Source: Pollutiaquabacter aromativorans (GTDB taxonomy: Bacteria > Bacteroidota > Bacteroidia > AKYH767-A > 2013-40CM-41-45). From it: a stretch of 64,000 nt of DNA. Shown one piece after another: positions 43,068-51,956 of the stretch. The notes below the pieces were generated by a model, which was not told the origin of the DNA, searched no databases, and saw only the letters and a program-made list of their open reading frames with translations. Position numbers and translations under genes: made by a program. The stretch spans positions 3,655,831-3,719,830 of the forward strand of contig CP185379.1 in the NCBI GenBank assembly GCA_049177215.1, written 5' to 3'. The first letter of the stretch is position 1; every line of letters starts with the position of its first letter.

Positions 43068-43160
43068 GCCGGGTCAAATGCGGGTGAACGAAAGTGCGTA
43101 TTTTCTGCTCTGAAGGCAAGTGTTGTAGGATATCTACTACGATTCTTCCGTCAAATTGAG

Positions 43161-43168
43161 TATCTTTG
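43161..43168 (+). promoter_or_regulatory. TATCTTTG -7 element
   Basis: A perfect match, 18 bases ahead of the ATG at 43187. It overlaps a TTG at 43166 that would otherwise extend the frame, and so argues for the downstream ATG. Confidence 0.55.
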
Positions 43169-43186
43169 CAAAACAGGTCTTCAGCC

Positions 43187-43543
43187 ATGTTGCGCCCGGT
43201 TCTCCATACACTTCGATTCGTCGCCTTGCTGGCGTTTCTGATGGCATTCTTGCCGACAGGGAGCAAGGCATATGGCAGATCCGTGTTGGTCAAGGCGACC
43301 GTATCGGAAGCTCAGGCGCTCACCACCCAGGACCAGATTCCAACAGGAAAAGGTCTGCGCGTCGGTCGCCTGGTACTATCCGCCCCGGTCATGCTGTTGC
43401 CGGTCAAGCAACTGCCGGCAGGGTGGGTAGCGGTGTTTTTACCCTCCTTCGGTAACTTTTCGGGAAATGTGGTTTCCCTGCCCCCCCATGCCATTGTTCG
43501 TGCCTCGCATCGCTGTACGGTGTTACAGGTTTTTCGCTGTTGA
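43187..43543 (+). CDS. Small exported protein of unknown function
   Basis: 118 residues from the ATG at 43187, chosen because the TTG at 43166 lies in the promoter element. A Leu-rich signal peptide (LRFVALLAFLMAFLPTGSKA) precedes a Ser/Val/Leu-rich mature part of about 85 residues with two Cys near the end (HRCTVLQVFRC). I do not recognise it. The composition is less ordered than that of the neighbours, so a spurious gene cannot be excluded, although the promoter match and signal peptide favour it. Confidence 0.5.
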   Translation: MLRPVLHTLRFVALLAFLMAFLPTGSKAYGRSVLVKATVSEAQALTTQDQIPTGKGLRVGRLVLSAPVMLLPVKQLPAGWVAVFLPSFGNFSGNVVSLPPHAIVRASHRCTVLQVFRC

Positions 43544-43613
43544 ATCGGCCTTTTGCTGACCGGTAATTCCGGTTCCCGACCGAAAGAACAGTTCTAACTA
43601 ATTATTTCCTACG

Positions 43614-43712
43614 ATGTCCGAATCCACTAAACGTGGCCTCGGATGGCTCTTCCCGACCTTATTCAGCGTCGGAGTCATTCTGGCCCTGGTATTACTGAAA
43701 ATGTTGCTTTGA
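43614..43712 (+). CDS. 32-residue single-span membrane protein
   Basis: A short frame starts at ATG 43614. A polar N-terminus (MSESTKRGLG) is followed by one hydrophobic helix (FSVGVILALVLL) ending in KMLL. Gene-like features are the correct size of the span, positive-inside Lys and Arg, and its place 70 bp after the preceding small gene on the same strand. Similar tiny proteins accompany cytochrome oxidases and transporters, but none is next to it. Function unknown. It would be missed by length-based gene calling. Confidence 0.45.
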   Translation: MSESTKRGLGWLFPTLFSVGVILALVLLKMLL

Positions 43713-43822
43713 CATTGAAGAGATGGCACCGCTCTGGAGAGTCGGTTGCCTGGTATTAAGCGGTTCCGTGCGCAGGTCGCATTCATGTGGTGATGGTTGT
43801 CCTGACCTGCCGCGGGCCGCTT

Positions 43823-43830
43823 TATCTTTG
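43823..43830 (+). promoter_or_regulatory. TATCTTTG -7 element
   Basis: A perfect match, 19 bases upstream of the yitT-type ATG. A TTG at 43797-43799 lies 23 bases before it and may be the -33 box. Confidence 0.55.
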
Positions 43831-43849
43831 ACTATAAATCCGCCTAGCC

Positions 43850-44806
43850 ATGTCCATCTATGTTCTCATCCAGCAGTCGCTGCACAGGATGCGCCCCTTT
43901 CATATGCCTCGCTCACGCGTCCAGCGGAGAAAAGTAATTCGCCAAAGCCTGCGCAGCTTCGTCCTGATCTCCCTGGGGGCCTTGTCGGCCTTCGTCGGCC
44001 TGAAAGGATTTTTACTGCCCAATCATCTGATCGATGGCGGAGCAACCGGGATCTCGATCCTGACGGCCTACGGTACGCCGCTGCCGCTGCCGCTGCTGAT
44101 CCTGATGATCAACATTCCGTTCATCTTCATGGGTTGGCGACAAGTAGGCCTGGGATTCGCGCTTCGCGCAAGCGGAGGGATCATCTTATTGTCGATCCTG
44201 TTGTCTCTGCTCACGCTGCCGACCTTCACCAGTGATCGCCTGTTGATTGCCGTGTTCGGTGGCTTCTTCCTTGGCGCCGGAATCGGGCTGAGTATCCGAG
44301 GTGGCGGCGTCATCGACGGAACGGAAGTACTGGCACTCTACATCAGCCGCAAGACCGGCCTAACCATCGGCGACTTCATCCTGGTCATCAACATCCTGAT
44401 CTTCCTGACGGCCGCGTGGCTGATCAACCTTGAATCAGCCATGTACAGTACCCTGACGTACCTGATCGCCTCCCGTACGGTCGACTTCCTTGTTCATGGT
44501 CTCGAGGAGTATACCGGTGTGACCATCATCTCGGACCGAAGTGAAGAGATCCGCAAGGCGCTCATTTATCAGGTCGGACATGGCGTTACCATCTTCAAGG
44601 GTAAAAGCGGATATGGAAACCGCGGCGACCGGAACCATGAGATCGATGTCATTTTCACCGTCGTTACACGACTGGAAATTCACCGGCTCAAAGGCCTGGT
44701 GGAACGGCTCGATCCGAAGGCGTTCCTGGTCACGCACAGCATCAACGATTCGCGTGGCGGTATGATCCGCAAACGTCCACAGTTCCTGCCGCAGGCCCAT
44801 TCCTGA
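43850..44806 (+). CDS. YitT-family membrane protein (DUF161 plus DUF2179)
   Basis: 318 residues. A basic N-terminus is followed by five to six membrane segments (about 30-200) containing GGATGISIL and GGGVIDGTEVLAL, the glycine-rich signatures of the YitT/DUF161 family, then a cytoplasmic DUF2179 domain (about 225-310) with HGVTIFKGKSGYGN and the final EIDVIFTVV strand. Family members are predicted transporters of unknown substrate. The pattern is complete and full-length. The MMPL transporter gene begins 32 bp downstream on the same strand. Confidence 0.88.
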   Translation: MSIYVLIQQSLHRMRPFHMPRSRVQRRKVIRQSLRSFVLISLGALSAFVGLKGFLLPNHLIDGGATGISILTAYGTPLPLPLLILMINIPFIFMGWRQVGLGFALRASGGIILLSILLSLLTLPTFTSDRLLIAVFGGFFLGAGIGLSIRGGGVIDGTEVLALYISRKTGLTIGDFILVINILIFLTAAWLINLESAMYSTLTYLIASRTVDFLVHGLEEYTGVTIISDRSEEIRKALIYQVGHGVTIFKGKSGYGNRGDRNHEIDVIFTVVTRLEIHRLKGLVERLDPKAFLVTHSINDSRGGMIRKRPQFLPQAHS

Positions 44807-44838
44807 GCTTAGGGTAGTTTTCATACATTTACCCGTCT

Positions 44839-47238
44839 ATGCTCGAAACCCTTGCCCGAATCATACTGCGCTACCGGGTGGCTTCACTGGTCATCCTGCT
44901 GGGTATCACGGTGTTCATGGGTTATACGGCCACCAAGGTCCAACTGAGCTATGAAGGCGCCAAGATCCTGCCGGCCAGCGACTCCACCTACGCCGAGTAT
45001 CTGAAGTTCAAACAGAAGTTCGGCGAAGACGGGACCGTCATGGTCATCGGCTTCCAGGATCAGAAGATGTGGCAAGCCAAGACCTTCGGTGATTGGTACG
45101 ATCTGACGGAAGCGGTCAAAAAGGTGGATGGCATTCAGGAAGTGCTCTCGATCGCCCGTGCCTTTCAGGTCATTCGGAACGACAGCCTGCAGAAGCTGGA
45201 TTTCAAACCGGTCATTACCGAAAGACCCCGGACCCAGGCGGAGGTCGACAGCCTCCATGAACTGCTCGGGCGACTGCCGTTTTACGAAGGTTTGCTCTTC
45301 AATCCGGAAACGAACGCGACCCTGATGGCGATCACGTTCGATCAGAAGCAACTCAACACCAAAGATCGCATCGGGATCGTCCGGCAGATCAAGGAAATGG
45401 CGGATAAGTTCGCAGTGGACAACGGTCTGACCCTCCATTATTCCGGGCTGCCCTATATCCGTACCGCGGTGACCGAGAAGATCGCCGGAGAGATGAAGAT
45501 CTTCGTCGCGCTCGCGTTGCTGATCACGGCTTTGATCCTCATGCTGTTCTTCCGCAGCGTGCAGGCCGTGCTCTTCCCGATGATCGTGGTGATATTCGGG
45601 GTCATCTGGTCGTTCGGTACGCTTGTCCTCTTCGGGTACAAGATCACCATCCTGACCAGCCTGCTGGCTCCGCTGATCATTGTCATCGGCATTCCGAATT
45701 GCATCCTGTTGCTCAACATGTACCAACAGGAATTCCAGAAGCACGGCAACAAGATCAAAGCCCTCGTGCGCACGATCCACCGGATCGGAGCCAGCACCTT
45801 TTTCGCCAATGTCACCACCTCTGTCGGTTTTCTCGTTTTCGCCTTCACACACAGCGCAGTCCTGATCGAATTCGGCATCATCACCGCCATCAATGTGATG
45901 CTGACGTACCTGATCTCGCTCTTCCTCATCCCGATCGTTTTCAGTTTCCTGCCACCGCCTTCGGCAAAGCAGATCAAGCACCTCGACCGACGCGCCATCA
46001 ACCGCATCCTGCATCGTGTCGATCACTGGGTACACCATTATCGCTGGCGCGTGTACGCGACGGTATTGGTGGTAATCGGGATCAGCCTCTACGGCGCCAA
46101 CAAGATCACCACCGTCGGTTATGTGGTCGACGATCTTCCAAAGAAAGACGTCATCTACACCGACTTGAAATTCTTCGAGAGCAATTTCCGGGGTGTGCTG
46201 CCGTTCGAGATCAGCGTCGACACACGGGAGCCGGGTGGCGCGCTCAAACTGAAGACGCTTTACAAGATCAACCGGCTTCAGAAACTGCTCGCGCAATACC
46301 CGCAATTTTCCGAACCGGTCTCGGTAGCGGAGGGCATCAAATTTTCCTACCAGGGTCTCAACGACGGAGACCCGAAGTACTATATCATTCCGAATGTTGA
46401 GGAACTCGCGCGCCTTTCCAGCTATGCCGGTACCGCCAAGGGAAATCAACGCATGTTCCGGTCCATCATCGACAGTACCCAACAGGTGACCCGGGTGAGT
46501 TTTCAAGTGGCCGACATCGGTTCGATCAAAATGAAATCCCTGCTCGATGAGTTGCGCCCCCGGATCGACAGCATCCTCGATCCTGCTGATTATACGGTAA
46601 AGCTCACCGGAAATTCCATCATCTTCCTGAAAAACAACGATTACCTGCTCATCAACCTCAAAGAAAGCGTCCTGATCGCCATTGTGCTGATCGCGACGGT
46701 GATGTTCCTCTTGTTTTTATCCCTGCGGATGGTGGTCATCGCCCTCATTCCATCCATGACGCCCTTGTTATTGACCGCCGCTTTCATGGGATTCTTCCAC
46801 GTTCCCTTGAAGCCGAGCACGATCCTGATCTTCAGCATCGCCTTTGGGATCGCCAGTGACGGGACCATGTACTTCCTCACCAAATACCGGCAGGAATTAC
46901 GGAAACATGGCGGCAGTATTTCGCGTACGGTCTCCCTGGCCATACACGAGACCGGGCTGAGCATGATCTATACCGCGGTCATCCTCTTTAGTGGGTTCTT
47001 CATTTTCTCCGTTTCCAGCTTCGGAGGTACCTCCGCCTTGGGCATTCTCATTTCCGTCACGCTGTTGATCGCCATGTGCAGCAACCTGATCTTCCTGCCG
47101 ACCTTGCTGTTGTCGCTGCAGAAGTTGCTGATCACCCGCGCATTCCTCAAGGAGCCGCTTATCCAGGTGTTCGACGAGGAGGAGGATGTCGAGTTGGATG
47201 CCCTCGAAGTTCGTAAAACCGAAGAAGTAGAGCCGTAA
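44839..47238 (+). CDS. MMPL/RND-family transporter with sterol-sensing-like domain
   Basis: 799 residues, about twelve membrane segments in the two-repeat RND arrangement: one helix, a periplasmic loop of ~190 residues, six helices, then the same again. The second helix bundles (ALALLITALILMLFFR ... IVIGIPNCILLLNMYQQEF, and LLTAAFMGFFHVPLKPSTILIFSIAFGIASDGTMYFL) carry the conserved proton-relay acidic residue region of MMPL and SSD proteins. Candidate cargo are lipids, hopanoids or siderophores (established for HpnN and MmpL3), not drug efflux specifically. A cytoplasmic acidic tail ends in EEDVELDALEVRK. It sits between YitT and rmlA, with the latter 96 bp away. Confidence 0.9.
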   Translation: MLETLARIILRYRVASLVILLGITVFMGYTATKVQLSYEGAKILPASDSTYAEYLKFKQKFGEDGTVMVIGFQDQKMWQAKTFGDWYDLTEAVKKVDGIQEVLSIARAFQVIRNDSLQKLDFKPVITERPRTQAEVDSLHELLGRLPFYEGLLFNPETNATLMAITFDQKQLNTKDRIGIVRQIKEMADKFAVDNGLTLHYSGLPYIRTAVTEKIAGEMKIFVALALLITALILMLFFRSVQAVLFPMIVVIFGVIWSFGTLVLFGYKITILTSLLAPLIIVIGIPNCILLLNMYQQEFQKHGNKIKALVRTIHRIGASTFFANVTTSVGFLVFAFTHSAVLIEFGIITAINVMLTYLISLFLIPIVFSFLPPPSAKQIKHLDRRAINRILHRVDHWVHHYRWRVYATVLVVIGISLYGANKITTVGYVVDDLPKKDVIYTDLKFFESNFRGVLPFEISVDTREPGGALKLKTLYKINRLQKLLAQYPQFSEPVSVAEGIKFSYQGLNDGDPKYYIIPNVEELARLSSYAGTAKGNQRMFRSIIDSTQQVTRVSFQVADIGSIKMKSLLDELRPRIDSILDPADYTVKLTGNSIIFLKNNDYLLINLKESVLIAIVLIATVMFLLFLSLRMVVIALIPSMTPLLLTAAFMGFFHVPLKPSTILIFSIAFGIASDGTMYFLTKYRQELRKHGGSISRTVSLAIHETGLSMIYTAVILFSGFFIFSVSSFGGTSALGILISVTLLIAMCSNLIFLPTLLLSLQKLLITRAFLKEPLIQVFDEEEDVELDALEVRKTEEVEP

Positions 47239-47334
47239 TCGCTTCCGATCTGTTCAAAACCCGGAAACGATTCCGCGTATCGTTCCGGTCTTTTCGACGA
47301 TTCCCTTATTTTCGTACCCCATTCCTTCCCGACC

Positions 47335-48192
47335 ATGAAAGGCATCATCCTCGCCGGCGGATCCGGCACCCGCTTGCATCCCATCACCCTGGCTATGAGC
47401 AAACAGCTGATGCCGGTCTACGACAAACCGATGATCTATTATCCGTTGTCGGTGTTGATGATGGCGGGCATCAACGAGATCCTGATCATCAGTACGCCGC
47501 ACGATCTGCCGGGCTTTCAGCGCTTGTTGGGTGACGGTTCCGAACTCGGATGCAAGTTCTCCTATGCAGAGCAAGCCGTACCGAACGGACTCGCACAGGC
47601 CTTCGTGATCGGAGAGTCGTTCATTGGAAAGGACAAGGTCGCGCTGATCCTGGGCGATAACATCTTTTACGGTACCGGATTACAGCAGTTGATGCACAGC
47701 AACATCGACCCGGAGGGTGGGGTTGTGTTCGCGTATCATGTGAGCGATCCCGAACGTTACGGGGTAGTGGAATTCGATAAGCAGAACAAAGCCATTTCCA
47801 TCGAGGAAAAGCCGGAGAAGCCCAAATCGAATTACGCGGTGCCCGGACTTTACTTCTATGATAACGAAGTCGTGAAGATCGCGAAGGGACTTCAACCCAG
47901 TGCGCGGGGCGAGTACGAGATCACCGATGTAAACAAAGTGTACCTCGAGCGCGGACACCTCAAGGTGGGTATTCTCGACAAAGGCACAGCCTGGTTGGAT
48001 ACCGGTACGTTCCCCTCGCTCATGCAGGCGGCGCAATTTGTACAGGTAATTGAAGAGCGCCAGGGCCTCAAGATCGGTTGCATCGAAGAGGTCGCGTACA
48101 GCATGGGCTACATCGACGCCGAACAACTAAGGAAAATTGCCGCACCGCTGGTCAAGAGCGGATACGGCAAATATTTATTATCCCTGCTTTAA
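47335..48192 (+). CDS. rfbA: Glucose-1-phosphate thymidylyltransferase
   Basis: 285 residues, the normal length. Signature [11 protein letters not shown] (8-18) binds the nucleotide. [22 protein letters not shown] follows, then [10 protein letters not shown] with the metal-binding Asp, [14 protein letters not shown] with the sugar-phosphate-contacting Glu/Lys, and AWLDTGTF. The enzyme makes dTDP-glucose from dTTP and glucose-1-phosphate, the first committed step of dTDP-rhamnose and related deoxysugars. The rest of the rml pathway (rfbB, C, D) is not in this window. The next gene is a related but different SDR enzyme, 131 bp away with its own promoter. Confidence 0.95.
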   Translation: MKGIILAGGSGTRLHPITLAMSKQLMPVYDKPMIYYPLSVLMMAGINEILIISTPHDLPGFQRLLGDGSELGCKFSYAEQAVPNGLAQAFVIGESFIGKDKVALILGDNIFYGTGLQQLMHSNIDPEGGVVFAYHVSDPERYGVVEFDKQNKAISIEEKPEKPKSNYAVPGLYFYDNEVVKIAKGLQPSARGEYEITDVNKVYLERGHLKVGILDKGTAWLDTGTFPSLMQAAQFVQVIEERQGLKIGCIEEVAYSMGYIDAEQLRKIAAPLVKSGYGKYLLSLL

Positions 48193-48231
48193 CAGGCAAT
48201 TTGGTCGCTGTAAACCCGTTATTCACCCCGA

Positions 48232-48263
48232 TTTGCGGTTAATTGGTGGAAATCTTATCTTCG
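48232..48263 (+). promoter_or_regulatory. Bacteroidota-type promoter, TTTG-N20-TATCTTCG
   Basis: TTTG at 48232-48235, a 20-base spacer and TATCTTCG at 48256-48263 form the best -33/-7 pair in the window. It precedes the epimerase by about 60 bases, so that gene is not simply cotranscribed with rfbA. Confidence 0.65.
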
Positions 48264-48323
48264 GGTTCGGGAATTTAAGCCATTTTTAGCATCCTGACTC
48301 GATTTCCCGCTACCTGCGACCTC

Positions 48324-49265
48324 ATGACACGTAAAATCCTGATTACCGGTGGTGCCGGCTTCATTGGAAGCAGCATGGCTGAGCGCCTGGCGCAAGATCC
48401 GGCTAATTATATCGTGATTGTCGATAATCTGTTGACCGGATCACATTCGAAGGTGCCGAAATCGATTCACCAGAATGTCCAGTTCATCAAGGCGGACGTC
48501 AATGACCAAAAAGAAATTTCCGCCATTTTTCTGGCTTACCGGTTCGATTACGTTTTCCATTACGCGGCTGTTGTTGGCGTAAAGCGTACCCTGGCGAATC
48601 CGGTCATGGTGCTCAACGACATTAAGGGGATCAACAACATCCTCAGCCTTGCGAAGAACACCGGTGTAAAACGGGTCTTCTACACGTCCTCATCCGAAGT
48701 GTACGGCGAACCGGTGGAGTATCCCCAGAACGAACATACCACGCCCCTCAATTCACGACTGCCGTACGCCATCGTAAAGAATGTCGGAGAGGCGTATCTG
48801 CGTTCTTTCAAACGGGAATACGATCTCGACTTCACGATCTTCCGCCTGTTCAATACGTACGGCCCGAAGCAAAGCACCGATTTCGTCATTTCGAAATTCA
48901 TCAGCGCTGCCCTCAAGGACCGGGACATTACCATCTATGGTGACGGCAAACAGACGAGAACGTTCTGTTATATCGAAGACCATCTCGATGCCACGACCAA
49001 TTGCTTTTATAATAACCTCCTCGTGAATGATGTCGCGAACATCGGTACCGACATCGAGTTCACGATTCTGGAGCTCGCGCAAACAATCGTCCGCGTGACC
49101 GGCTCGCGTAGTCAGATTGTCCACCTGCCTTCGCTGAAGGAAGGCGACATGACCCGTCGTCGTCCCGACAGCACCAAGATGCGCGAACTGTTGAATCGTC
49201 CGTTTACCCCGCTGGAAGACGGATTGCGCGCCATCCTCGCGAACTCGCACTACGTGACCTCCTGA
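48324..49265 (+). CDS. Extended SDR nucleotide-sugar epimerase/dehydratase
   Basis: 313 residues. NAD-binding GGAGFIGS (9-16), the catalytic TSSSEVYGE (121-129) and Y148-x-x-x-K152 (YAIVK) are all present. The sequence resembles UDP-glucuronate decarboxylases and UDP-glucose 4-epimerases. The RLFNTYGP motif and the late GDGKQTRTFCYIEDHLDA are typical of both. The product is a modified UDP- or dTDP-sugar for surface polysaccharide. It cannot be assigned to one reaction by sequence alone. It has its own promoter-like pair upstream and is 131 bp from rfbA. Confidence 0.88.
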   Translation: MTRKILITGGAGFIGSSMAERLAQDPANYIVIVDNLLTGSHSKVPKSIHQNVQFIKADVNDQKEISAIFLAYRFDYVFHYAAVVGVKRTLANPVMVLNDIKGINNILSLAKNTGVKRVFYTSSSEVYGEPVEYPQNEHTTPLNSRLPYAIVKNVGEAYLRSFKREYDLDFTIFRLFNTYGPKQSTDFVISKFISAALKDRDITIYGDGKQTRTFCYIEDHLDATTNCFYNNLLVNDVANIGTDIEFTILELAQTIVRVTGSRSQIVHLPSLKEGDMTRRRPDSTKMRELLNRPFTPLEDGLRAILANSHYVTS

Positions 49266-49352
49266 TCCCGGGTCGACTTTCCCCTGCATTTTCTTTCGCC
49301 GGGTTTTTGATTTTATTCCGAACAAATACCGATCACAGTTGTTATCTGTTTC

Positions 49353-50327
49353 ATGCATTCGCCCCGTTATTTTCAGGAAAAAGTAGAACGCGCTATCAGC
49401 AGTCTGCAACTGGGCGAACATCCCGCCGAACTGTACGAGCCGATACGTTACATGCTCTCGCTGGGTGGAAAACGCCTTCGTCCGGCTTTGTTGCTAATGG
49501 CCAATGAAGCCTTCGGAGGTCGGGAAGAAGACGCGCTGGGACCAGCACTCGGTATCGAGGTGTTTCACAATTTCACCTTGCTGCACGACGACATCATGGA
49601 CAAGGCGCCCTTGCGCCGGTCGCGGGAGACGGTGCACGCCAAATGGAATACCGATATCGCGATCCTCTCGGGCGACGCGATGTTCGTGAAGTCGTGCCAG
49701 CTCATCGCCGATTGTCCCGACCGGCATCTGAGAGCGACGCTGGAGGATTTCCACCAGACCGCCTTGCTGGTGTGTGAGGGTCAGCAACTCGACATGAATT
49801 TCGAACATCAGTCGCTGGTGCGAATCGAGGATTACCTCGGGATGATCAGTCTCAAGACAGCCGTCCTGATCGGGGCCGCGTTGCGCATGGGTGCGCGACT
49901 GGGTGGCGCTTCGGAAGAAGACGCGCAGCATCTCTACGAATTCGGGCGATCGCTTGGGGTGGCTTTCCAATTGCACGACGACATCCTCGACGCATACGGT
50001 GACCCGGAAAAATTCGGCAAGCAGGTCGGCGGCGACATCATTGCAAACAAGAAAACCTATCTCCTCCTCACCGCCATTGACTCGGCGGACCTTCATACGC
50101 TCGAAGAACTAGAGTTTTGGATCAAACGAAAGGAATTCAACCCGGCAGAGAAGGTGCAGGCGGTAAAGACCATCTTTGAAAAACTGAATGTCCGGGAAAA
50201 GGCGGAAGCCGAATTGAGCCGTCACTTTGAATGTGCCTTGGCGGAACTGGATTGTATTCCGCTTCCGGAGGAAGCCAGGAAGCCGCTGCGTGAGTTGGCG
50301 GAACACCTGATGGTGCGCGAAAGTTGA
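49353..50327 (+). CDS. Polyprenyl (geranylgeranyl/farnesyl) diphosphate synthase
   Basis: 324 residues. The first aspartate-rich motif DDIMD (79-83, preceded by FTLLH) and the second DDILD (209-213) with the basic GGKRLRP (38-44) make a complete trans-prenyltransferase. The aromatic F74 five residues before the first motif suggests a short-to-medium product (C15-C20), though chain length cannot be fixed by sequence. It supplies isoprenoid for carotenoids, quinones or lipid carriers. It is monocistronic, followed by the convergent gtrA-type gene within 3 bp of its stop. Confidence 0.9.
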   Translation: MHSPRYFQEKVERAISSLQLGEHPAELYEPIRYMLSLGGKRLRPALLLMANEAFGGREEDALGPALGIEVFHNFTLLHDDIMDKAPLRRSRETVHAKWNTDIAILSGDAMFVKSCQLIADCPDRHLRATLEDFHQTALLVCEGQQLDMNFEHQSLVRIEDYLGMISLKTAVLIGAALRMGARLGGASEEDAQHLYEFGRSLGVAFQLHDDILDAYGDPEKFGKQVGGDIIANKKTYLLLTAIDSADLHTLEELEFWIKRKEFNPAEKVQAVKTIFEKLNVREKAEAELSRHFECALAELDCIPLPEEARKPLRELAEHLMVRES

Positions 50328-50329
50328 GT

Positions 50330-50716
50330 TCAGGCTCCGCGTTGACGGAAGGTGATTCGCGCGTTCGCGCTGAAATTGAAAAGGCTCACCAACAAGGTCG
50401 AGATCAGTTTACACAGGTAAAAGTCGAAGTACGGGCTCATCAGGTAGATCAGCGTATTGTTCAGCGCCAGTCCCACCGTAGAGATGAAAAGGAAGGTGAA
50501 GAGCGAGGAGGCATTCCTTTTCGCCGATTCGCGGAAGGTCCACCGGCTGTTCAGATAGTAATTGGAGATCGCAGCGCAGGTGAAGCCGATCGAGTTCGCG
50601 ACGAATTTATTGACGAGCAGGAATTCTTTCAGCAGGTACGTTATGCTGAAATCCACGATCATGCCGCTAAAGCCGACCAGGCAGAACATCAGGTAAGCGA
50701 TCCAGGTCTTTTTCAT
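50330..50716 (-). CDS. GtrA-family membrane protein
   Basis: 128 residues, four membrane helices, with the GtrA signature near SIGFTCAAISNYYLNSRWTF and a basic C-terminus. Family members are flippase-like proteins that move polyprenyl-phosphate-linked sugars across the membrane, partners of glycosyltransferases. Its ATG overlaps the stop of the upstream GT87-type gene by 4 nt (50713-50716), so the two are translationally coupled and probably form a donor-flipping and glycosylating pair. Confidence 0.9.
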   Translation of the reverse strand: MKKTWIAYLMFCLVGFSGMIVDFSITYLLKEFLLVNKFVANSIGFTCAAISNYYLNSRWTFRESAKRNASSLFTFLFISTVGLALNNTLIYLMSPYFDFYLCKLISTLLVSLFNFSANARITFRQRGA

Positions 50717-51879
50717 GCGGCGGCCTTCTTCAGCCTATGCAACTGAACGAACGAATAACAATAGATCACAACACAAGGAAGTGCCTTCAGACTGTACGGC
50801 ACCACCCAGGTGTCACGAATGAACTTCGGAAACAGATCGGTGGGCGAGAGGCAGGTCAGGATCAGCAGCAAAGGCAGCATCCACCGCCAGTTGGGATCCT
50901 TCGGTCCACCGGCATAGAGCAACATCGCGCCTGTTACCGCGATAACGAAGGTGGGCGACTCGGCCTTGTGATTGAGAATGACGAGCCAGATCAATACATG
51001 CCCCAGTATCAGCAGGCTACGGAGATTCCGATCGACCTGTTTGGCAAACAGGCTTCTCCACAGATAGTCCGCCAGCGCGGCCAGGCCGAGCAAGGTGACC
51101 ACTGCCTTTAAGGACGAGAACTTCAGCCAGGGAGCAAGCAAACCCATGAGCGAGATGCCCGTTGAGGCATCGTGATCCGCTGAAAGCAAACGCCCCCAGG
51201 ATTCGTAGAGAAATTGCAACTGAGCCGGACTGACCACCAGCAGGGGTAGTGCAGCGATGAGCATACACCAGGCGCCGAATGCGAGCAGCGACTTCAGCCA
51301 GCGACGGTCGAAGAGAAATAGCAGGATCGTGAGTCCGCCGTAAACCTTGATGCTAACCGATAACGCGGCCAACAAGGTGCCGGGCAGGATCTTCCCATCC
51401 CGTTGAAAGACCAGGGACCACACGGCAAGTCCGGCAATCAGTCCGTTGCTCTGACTGTTCTGGAGCGAGGTCGCGGTCTCAAGCAGGACAAAAAGCAGCG
51501 CCAGGGCTTCCTTCCGTTTGTCGGTAAACCGCAGCCGGAGCAGACCGGTTACCAGCAACAGACTGTTCAGGATATTCCACAGCAATACCCCCGGCAGGTC
51601 CGGCAGTGCGTAGAACGGCGCCATGAACAAGGGGAAACTCGGACTGTACTTGTAATAATCGAAATGTGTTTCCGGATGCAAGGCGTACAAGTCTTCGCCC
51701 GTCAGCAGGAAATGAAAGGATGATTTGAAAATGATGTAGTTGTTGACCGGTGTATACTGGTCCGATCGCTTCTTATGAAACTGTACCGCGGTCAAAAGGA
51801 CCGTGATTGCCAGCGTGATCACGACCGCCCAGCGGGCGATGCGACCTTCATCAACAAACCGTAGTAGCTGGTCTTTCAT
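50713..51879 (-). CDS. GT87 (DUF2029) integral membrane glycosyltransferase-like protein
   Basis: 388 residues, about nine to ten membrane helices with short loops. The first periplasmic loop contains LLTGEDLYALHPETHFDYYKYSPSF; the acidic D-x-Y-x-x-x-P pattern and the YSPSFPLFMAPFY segment match the polyprenyl-phosphate-mannosyltransferase GT87 family (DUF2029). This GT-C enzyme transfers mannose or a related sugar from a polyprenyl-phosphate donor outside the membrane. Coupled to GtrA, it likely uses a lipid-linked sugar made or flipped by its partner. Confidence 0.85.
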   Translation of the reverse strand: MKDQLLRFVDEGRIARWAVVITLAITVLLTAVQFHKKRSDQYTPVNNYIIFKSSFHFLLTGEDLYALHPETHFDYYKYSPSFPLFMAPFYALPDLPGVLLWNILNSLLLVTGLLRLRFTDKRKEALALLFVLLETATSLQNSQSNGLIAGLAVWSLVFQRDGKILPGTLLAALSVSIKVYGGLTILLFLFDRRWLKSLLAFGAWCMLIAALPLLVVSPAQLQFLYESWGRLLSADHDASTGISLMGLLAPWLKFSSLKAVVTLLGLAALADYLWRSLFAKQVDRNLRSLLILGHVLIWLVILNHKAESPTFVIAVTGAMLLYAGGPKDPNWRWMLPLLLILTCLSPTDLFPKFIRDTWVVPYSLKALPCVVIYCYSFVQLHRLKKAAA

Positions 51880-51901
51880 GCGGACGCCTCAAAGTAAAAA
51901 A

Positions 51902-51937
51902 GAAAAGTCTTCCCACCCGGAGGAAAGAAGACTTTTC
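51902..51937 (-). terminator. Rho-independent terminator
   Basis: An eleven-base stem (GAAAAGTCTTC with GAAGACTTTTC) has a long loop and is followed on the minus strand by six T. It ends the 1,667-residue type B cargo gene and separates it from the GT87/GtrA pair. Confidence 0.85.
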
Positions 51938-51956
51938 CGCTGGTTGTAGTGGCGGA

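Noticed and set aside
44884..46506. 540-codon open frame on the minus strand inside the MMPL transporter gene
   Set aside because: Its product is almost all Asp, Glu, His and Arg without domains, the expected antisense shadow of a high-GC gene. The transporter on the plus strand has all family motifs.
44839..47238. Multidrug efflux assignment for the MMPL transporter
   Set aside because: The large RND fold and sterol-sensing-like helices fit lipid or hopanoid export better, and there is no membrane-fusion or outer-membrane partner gene nearby.
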